From: Spirochaetota bacterium
GTDB lineage: Bacteria > Spirochaetota > UBA4802 > UBA5550
Assembly (NCBI GenBank): GCA_022704585.1
Contig: JAKJGD010000003.1
Coordinates: 1-17,342, forward strand
Direction of reading: 5' to 3'
Length of the DNA: 17,342 nt
The position numbers and the translations under genes are program-made. The notes beneath the pieces are model-generated. The model had not been told where the DNA came from. It did no database searches and saw nothing but the letters and a program-made list of their open reading frames with translations. Each line of letters opens with the position of its first letter. The stretch's first letter is position 1. Shown here one piece after another: positions 13,458 to 17,342 of the stretch.

Positions 13458-14117
13458 CTAGTCATGCCCATGAAAAAGCCCGGCTACCTCATCGGGCCTC
13501 TCAAGCATTATCTTCGCCCCGGCCGCCGCTATCTCATCAGCGCTGCGGAAACCCCAGAGTGCGCCAGCGGGATACATACCGGCAGCAAGGGCGGTTTTCA
13601 TGTCAGAGCCGGAATCACCGAGGAAGAGGAACCGGGCCGGCTCGATCCTCATCTCTGCTGCTATCGCCAGTGCTGCGGCCGGGTCCGGTTTCTTCGGTAC
13701 AGTATCAACCGCGCCGCGGACAAGCTCGAAGTCGCCGGGCCGGAAGAACCGATCGCAGAGCAGGTGGGTAAAGTCATCCGGCTTATTGGAGAGAACCGCC
13801 CGCCGCACGCCCATTTCTGTAAGTCCGTCGAGCAGTTGCCTCACGCCCGGGTAGGGCCGTGTCGTATCGGCCCACCGGCGGGAGTATTCCTCCTGCATGT
13901 CGGCAGCGACCCGGTCTGCCACCCCGTCGCCGGCCCCCGGGGGGATCGCCCTCCGGGCCAGATCGCCGACGCCCCCTCCGACCATCAGGCGGTACCGGTC
14001 GGCGGGATGAGGCGGGAGCCCACTCCTCTTCAGCGCCTCGTTCATCGAAACGGCTATGTCCTCGAGTGTATCGAGGAGCGTTCCATCAAGGTCAAACATG
14101 ATAGCGAGAAATCTCAT
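13458..14117 (-). CDS. HAD hydrolase, phosphoglycolate-phosphatase-like
   Basis: The 219-residue protein has F-D9-L-D11-G-T-L-L-D-T at 8-17, motif II L-S110-N-K-P, motif III K143 in P-K-K-P-D-P, and motif IV F-L-G-D168-S-G-S-D172. The four-helix cap between motifs I and II places it in HAD subfamily IA near Gph, which removes phosphate from 2-phosphoglycolate; related members act on beta-phosphoglucose or pyrophosphate, so the substrate is not fixed. GGAGG lies nine bases before the ATG. It is convergent with the RHH-like gene, 24 bases apart. I see no operon partner. Confidence 0.88.
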   Translation of the reverse strand: MRFLAIMFDLDGTLLDTLEDIAVSMNEALKRSGLPPHPADRYRLMVGGGVGDLARRAIPPGAGDGVADRVAADMQEEYSRRWADTTRPYPGVRQLLDGLTEMGVRRAVLSNKPDDFTHLLCDRFFRPGDFELVRGAVDTVPKKPDPAAALAIAAEMRIEPARFLFLGDSGSDMKTALAAGMYPAGALWGFRSADEIAAAGAKIMLERPDEVAGLFHGHD

Positions 14118-14205
14118 GCGGAATCGCCTCCACTGGGTATTCAGGGAGCTTGAATCATTTCAATCATGCAAGTATAATTTCGCCAGAGGTATTAAAAAGG
14201 CAATC

Positions 14206-14236
14206 CCCCGATGGGTGGAGATGCATCCCATCGGGG
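14206..14236 (-). terminator. Hairpin after the large lipoprotein gene, probable terminator
   Basis: A perfect 10-bp stem CCCCGATGGG/CCCATCGGGG (14206-14215 with 14227-14236) has an 11-base loop. It begins 15 bases past the stop codon at 14252. On the minus strand the T-run comes only after GATTGCC, so termination may be less efficient than usual. Confidence 0.6.
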
Positions 14237-14251
14237 AAAATTGATGCAGTG

Positions 14252-15955
14252 TCAGATTGAAAGGGCCCAGATTAATTCGGAGACAGGCTCGTTGTACAGG
14301 CCGGAAGCCTCGTCGTTGTCCCAGTACCAGCCGCCCATGAAAGTTCCGTCATTGATATAATTGGCCACGATATAATCTTCCGCCGTCTGAATCGCGCCCT
14401 GCATGGCCGAGGCGTCCATGCCGTATCCCGTCTCGGCGCCTTTCAACGCCATGAGGCAGAATGCCGTGGTCTGCGGATCAAATTCCGGGTAAGTGGACGA
14501 CATTCCCCAGTACCCGGAGACGTCCCGCCACGACAGGACCTCCGTCGCGTATTCGGTAATCTTGGCCGAATAGGCCGCCTTCGTGTCCGGATAGATTCTG
14601 GCAAGCTCCGTCAGGTAGAAGCAGAAGGCGCCGACAGAAAGCCTGTTGGTGCCGTATGTTGGGGCGGCGAGGTCCCTCCATCCGGCCTCATTTGCGATCA
14701 TGTAGTCCGCACACGCAGTCGCGAATTCTTTCGCTCCCGGATACGCCTTGTCAACCGAGGCAAGAGCCAGCGCTGAGTTCATATAAAACCCCGCGTCGTA
14801 CCCGGCCAGGTCGTATCGCTGGGCTATCATCTGTTTCGCCCATGCTTCGCCGCCCGTGCTGCCGCCGTATGAATTCGTGCTGATCTCATTGTCAAAATTA
14901 AACTCGGCCTGGTCGAGGTACTTCGTCTCGTCCGTCAGCTGGTACAGCTTCACGAGATAGAAGGTATCGGTGCTCCGGCGCCGGTCAAGGCCGGTTTTAC
15001 CGACAATAGCCTGGCCCAGTATAACGAGGTTGTCGCCCATGGTACGAGCAAAATCCAGCATGGAATCATACCCTGCCATGTGCGGGTCAAACTGCTGCTC
15101 CATGGCGATCAGGATCCCATAGTTGTTCATCGACAGGACATTGGGATACGTGGCACTGCTCCCGTCTTCGCCCCACCGCATGACCCCGTCCATCTTGATG
15201 GAGACAGTATAATTGCCAAGAGCGTTGTACGGACTTCCGGGCGTAGAGCCGTACACCACACGTATCTGCTCGGAAGACCGCATGTACACGTCCCGCACGG
15301 CCGGGAGCGCGGTAGAGCCGAACCCCTTAAACGCTGCGGTGTTGCCCGCGCCGCCGATCTCGGCACCATCCGAGTCATGGAAACTCGCGTCAACCGTGAG
15401 AGTGAAATCTGCTTCATCACCCTGCGCGTCGGTCGTGAGAAGGACTATATTCCCGTACGTCCCGTCAACAGCCGCCCCTAACACGGTAAGCCCCGGAATT
15501 GCGAATAATCCGGTGGAGGCACCGTCAACTGTGTTAACGCTCCGGTTGAAAACCACCTCGACATGCGTGTCGTCGATTCCGCAGGCGTGAAGCACCTTGA
15601 AAGTCAAGCCGTCATCGAAGCTCTTGAACGGACGATCTGCCGTGACATTAGGGGTCCGTATAGTATAATCAAGATACGAGACATGATCCGCGTACGTCAT
15701 CTTGAACAGATACGAAAAGCCGCTGACAGTCCCGGAACCTGATTTTTTCGAGAGTACCACGCTAAAATCGGTATTTGACCTGTGCGTAAGGTCCAGGATT
15801 TCCTGCAAAATGTCATTCTGATACTCCGACAATGAAGAATATTTTGTGATAAGTGATGGCAATATCCGGGACTTGCCTGCCTTGCACTGAGTCATGCCGA
15901 TTGCCAGGACAAGTACGGCAACCAGACCGGTGATACGATAGAAACATGTTTTCAT
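14252..15955 (-). CDS. Large lipoprotein with Ig-like region and helical-repeat C-terminal domain
   Basis: From the ATG at 15955 (GGGAGA upstream; an ATG at 16018 would add 21 residues before the signal) the protein has 567 residues. A lipoprotein signal ends A-I-G-M-T-Q-C24. Residues about 115-212 look like a bacterial Ig-like domain of the Big_5 kind (V-E-V-V-F-N-R-S-V-N, then F-T-L-T-V-D-A-S-F-H-D-S-D-G). Residues about 285-567 are pairs of helices with repeated aromatic and small residues (Y-D-S-M-L-D-F-A, A-E-F-N-F-D-N-E, S-V-G-A-F-C-F-Y-L-T-E-L-A, T-T-A-F-C-L-M-A-L-K-G-A), as in alpha/alpha toroid folds of glycosidases, polysaccharide lyases or terpenoid cyclases. A secreted carbohydrate-active role is possible, but no catalytic residues could be assigned. 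It is likely surface or periplasmic and monocistronic. Confidence 0.75.
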   Translation of the reverse strand: MKTCFYRITGLVAVLVLAIGMTQCKAGKSRILPSLITKYSSLSEYQNDILQEILDLTHRSNTDFSVVLSKKSGSGTVSGFSYLFKMTYADHVSYLDYTIRTPNVTADRPFKSFDDGLTFKVLHACGIDDTHVEVVFNRSVNTVDGASTGLFAIPGLTVLGAAVDGTYGNIVLLTTDAQGDEADFTLTVDASFHDSDGAEIGGAGNTAAFKGFGSTALPAVRDVYMRSSEQIRVVYGSTPGSPYNALGNYTVSIKMDGVMRWGEDGSSATYPNVLSMNNYGILIAMEQQFDPHMAGYDSMLDFARTMGDNLVILGQAIVGKTGLDRRRSTDTFYLVKLYQLTDETKYLDQAEFNFDNEISTNSYGGSTGGEAWAKQMIAQRYDLAGYDAGFYMNSALALASVDKAYPGAKEFATACADYMIANEAGWRDLAAPTYGTNRLSVGAFCFYLTELARIYPDTKAAYSAKITEYATEVLSWRDVSGYWGMSSTYPEFDPQTTAFCLMALKGAETGYGMDASAMQGAIQTAEDYIVANYINDGTFMGGWYWDNDEASGLYNEPVSELIWALSI

Positions 15956-16280
15956 TTTCTTCTCCCAAACTTTTTTTAAATGCCTGGAAACAGGCTGTAA
16001 TGAATCCCCATACAACATTTATCTTGTATATACGATAAACCCAAACCCCATTTACTATATCCCCACTATTATTGTTATGATCAAATATTTTTTTCATGTC
16101 TATATTTATCATTATTTAAAACCCGCCTGAATGGGCTTTTTTATTGTATTTATAATTTATATTAATTTTATTCAATGACAAGTTTCAGATTAAAATATTT
16201 ATAAAAAAAGACAAATAAATAAACAATGTTCACATTATGAACAACATTATTGTCTCATATTTACTCTAAGACCAATTTTT
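15956..16280. other. AT-rich intergenic region upstream of the large lipoprotein gene
   Basis: These 325 bases hold no convincing gene. On the minus strand the lipoprotein promoter may include TTGATC (16079-16084) with a TATAGT-like box 19 bases on, but the match is weak. A perfect dyad TGTTCA-CATTA-TGAACA is at 16227-16243. A terminator-like hairpin is listed separately. Confidence 0.4.
16118..16142 (-). terminator. Weak terminator-like hairpin between trmH and the lipoprotein gene
   Basis: The sequence AAAACCCGCCTGAATGGGCTTTTTTA can fold with CCCG/TGGG plus flanking A/T pairs. It could end trmH transcription on the minus strand, where GCGGG is followed by TTTT. The stem is short. Confidence 0.3.
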
Positions 16281-16841
16281 CTAATCCACTCCCCGCTTTG
16301 GAATGGAGAAGCGCGCTATGTGGTACACCAGAATACCGTATGCAACCGACACATTGAGGGATTGCTTCAGTCCGTGCATCGGTATATCGACCGCCATATC
16401 ACACAGATTAAGCAGCTCGTCGGTGATACCGGTGACTTCATTGCCTATCACGAGGCAGAGGGGGAAAGTGTACGAAGCCTCATCGTAACTGACGCTCCTG
16501 TTCGTGTGCTCCAGCGCGACGATATGATACCCGCGCTTCTTGAGAAGGCGGACCGCTTCGAACTGGTTTGGAACGTATTCCCACGGAACGCTCCGCACGC
16601 TTCCCAGCGACGTCTTTTCGATCTCCGGCCTCGGAGGGTACCCGGTATAACCGCACAGGTACAGCTTCTCGATACCGGCCCCATCTGACGTCCGGAAGAT
16701 TGAACCTACATTGTACAGGCTCCTGATATTCTCGCACACTACGGTTATGGGGCATCGTGACAGCCCGCCGAGCTCTGATTCGACGGGCCGGGCTGCCTTC
16801 AGCTCCTCGTGGCTCAACTTCCTGATCAGTCGGTCCGTCAT
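16281..16841 (-). CDS. TrmH/SpoU-family RNA 2'-O-methyltransferase
   Basis: The 186-residue protein has the three SPOUT-family motifs: N44-V-G-S-I-F-R50-T at the RNA-facing start, L-V-I-G-N-E-V-T-G-I at 130-139, and I-P-M-H-G-L-K-Q-S-L-N-V-S at 153-165, which form the knotted SAM site. It methylates ribose 2'-OH in tRNA or rRNA; which RNA is unclear, since the short form without extra domain fits several subgroups. AAGGA lies six bases before the ATG. The HAD-IB gene lies directly upstream and was probably co-transcribed: its restored stop codon is 18 bases before this ATG. Confidence 0.92.
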   Translation of the reverse strand: MTDRLIRKLSHEELKAARPVESELGGLSRCPITVVCENIRSLYNVGSIFRTSDGAGIEKLYLCGYTGYPPRPEIEKTSLGSVRSVPWEYVPNQFEAVRLLKKRGYHIVALEHTNRSVSYDEASYTFPLCLVIGNEVTGITDELLNLCDMAVDIPMHGLKQSLNVSVAYGILVYHIARFSIPKRGVD

Positions 16842-16859
16842 GATGGTCCTTGTGTTGAT

Positions 16860-17342
16860 TTATCTGTGGGCGCCGTTGAACCGCACGATGGGCCAGTTGT
16901 TCCGCTCGGCGCGCTCCGTGAGCAGGAGGTCAGGGTTTGCTGCTCCATGAACGGTGCGTCGTATATGCTGTCCCCGAAAAAAGCGCACCGTGCCAGGGGA
17001 ATCCCGGCTTCGTCAGCATACCGGCGACCGAGCACGACCTTTCCCTCGCCGATGCAGTAGGGGCTCAACGGATCCGTGAATCGGCCTTCCGCTTCGCCGA
17101 ACCGGTTGGCAATCATCATGTCCATGCCCAGGGCCTCGGCAAACGGCCCGGCTATCACGTCGTGCTGGGCCGTCAGCATGACCGTTCTGCATCCCCTTTC
17201 CTTCAGCGCGGTTACGATATCCTCCGCTTCATGGTATATATGGACCCGGCCCGCCTCGCTGAAGAAGTCCCGGCTCATCTTCCTGAATTCATCGGGCAAC
17301 ATGGAACGCGCCCTGAACCGCTGGTAGCGCATGTATTCGTCG
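16860..17342 (-). pseudogene. HAD-IB family phosphatase, 5' end outside window, with internal frameshift near 16940
   Basis: The frame entering from the right edge has HAD motif II (M-L-T-A-Q-H), a motif III lysine in G-E-G-K-V-V-L-G and motif IV F-F-G-D-S-I-Y-D-A-P-F-M-E. After M-E-Q-Q (about 16940) it becomes arginine/serine-rich nonsense and stops at 16838. The -1 frame continues instead with N-P-D-L-L-L-T-E-R-A-E-R-N-N-W-P-I-V-R-F and ends at a TAA at 16860-16862, exactly the expected C-terminus of this family. Compared with the HAD-IB protein at 9059-9703 about 19 bases are missing at the junction. The N-terminal DxD motif is outside the window. It may be a pseudogene or an assembly error. 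Confidence 0.7.

Noticed and set aside
12877..16073. Shared 12-mer CCCACTATTATT at 12877-12888 and 16062-16073
   Set aside because: Both sites are in AT-rich intergenic DNA and the flanks differ; a chance match is the simplest reading.
16838..16841. ATGA overlap of the HAD frame stop with the trmH start as a coupling device
   Set aside because: The overlap exists only in the shifted frame; the real family C-terminus ends at 16860, 18 bases before trmH.
1..17342. tRNA, rRNA, CRISPR arrays, transposases, toxin-antitoxin or phage genes
   Set aside because: No sequence with the expected structure or motifs was seen on reading both strands; the RHH-like gene has no toxin partner beside it.

Overview
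The window looks like chromosomal DNA of a Gram-negative bacterium. It encodes an FadL-type porin and a second probable outer-membrane barrel, several lipoproteins with relaxed lipoboxes, a periplasmic FecR domain and a Nif-type Fe-S assembly pair. The relaxed lipoboxes (F-S-C, M-T-Q-C) and a membrane-anchored AraC regulator recall spirochaetes such as Leptospira relatives, but that placement is inference. No rRNA, tRNA, CRISPR array, transposase or phage gene was seen. Most genes are on the minus strand. Base composition is fairly GC-rich, with AT-rich islands around 12840-13440 and 15960-16280.

Layout. 1-573: 5' part of a SAM methyltransferase cut by the window edge. 662-1028: exported lysine-rich protein with a clear terminator. 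1102-2668 (plus): ECF sigma factor and a membrane anti-sigma-like protein joining a zinc finger to a FecR domain. 2665-2835: possible 56-residue gene. 2985-3788: outer-membrane barrel. 3871-4362: DUF456 membrane protein. 4541-6142: FadL-like protein with terminator. 6319-7407: membrane AraC regulator. 7614-8525: DUF4349-like lipoprotein. 8625-8993: cysteine-rich lipoprotein. 9059-10340: HAD-IB phosphatase and SanA/YdcF-like protein. 10341-10693: non-coding, with a degenerate MITE-like repeat. 10694-12760: nifS and nifU. 12951-13433 (plus): tandem ribbon-helix-helix-like protein. 13458-14117: phosphoglycolate-phosphatase-like HAD. 14252-15955: large lipoprotein. 16281-16841: TrmH/SpoU methyltransferase. 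16860-17342: HAD-IB gene, truncated by the window and apparently frameshifted.

Genes that probably work together: sigma and FecR protein (signal transduction across the inner membrane), perhaps with the divergent lysine-rich protein; nifU and nifS (Fe-S cluster assembly from one promoter); SanA-like protein and HAD phosphatase (22-bp gap); the HAD-IB gene and trmH (18-bp gap); AraC regulator and the FadL-like porin (possible regulator and target).

I found no clearly new multi-gene defence or mobile system. The observations most worth checking are the frameshifted HAD gene at the right edge, the charge complementarity between the FecR protein tail and its lysine-rich neighbour, and the tandem RHH-like gene divergent from nifUS.
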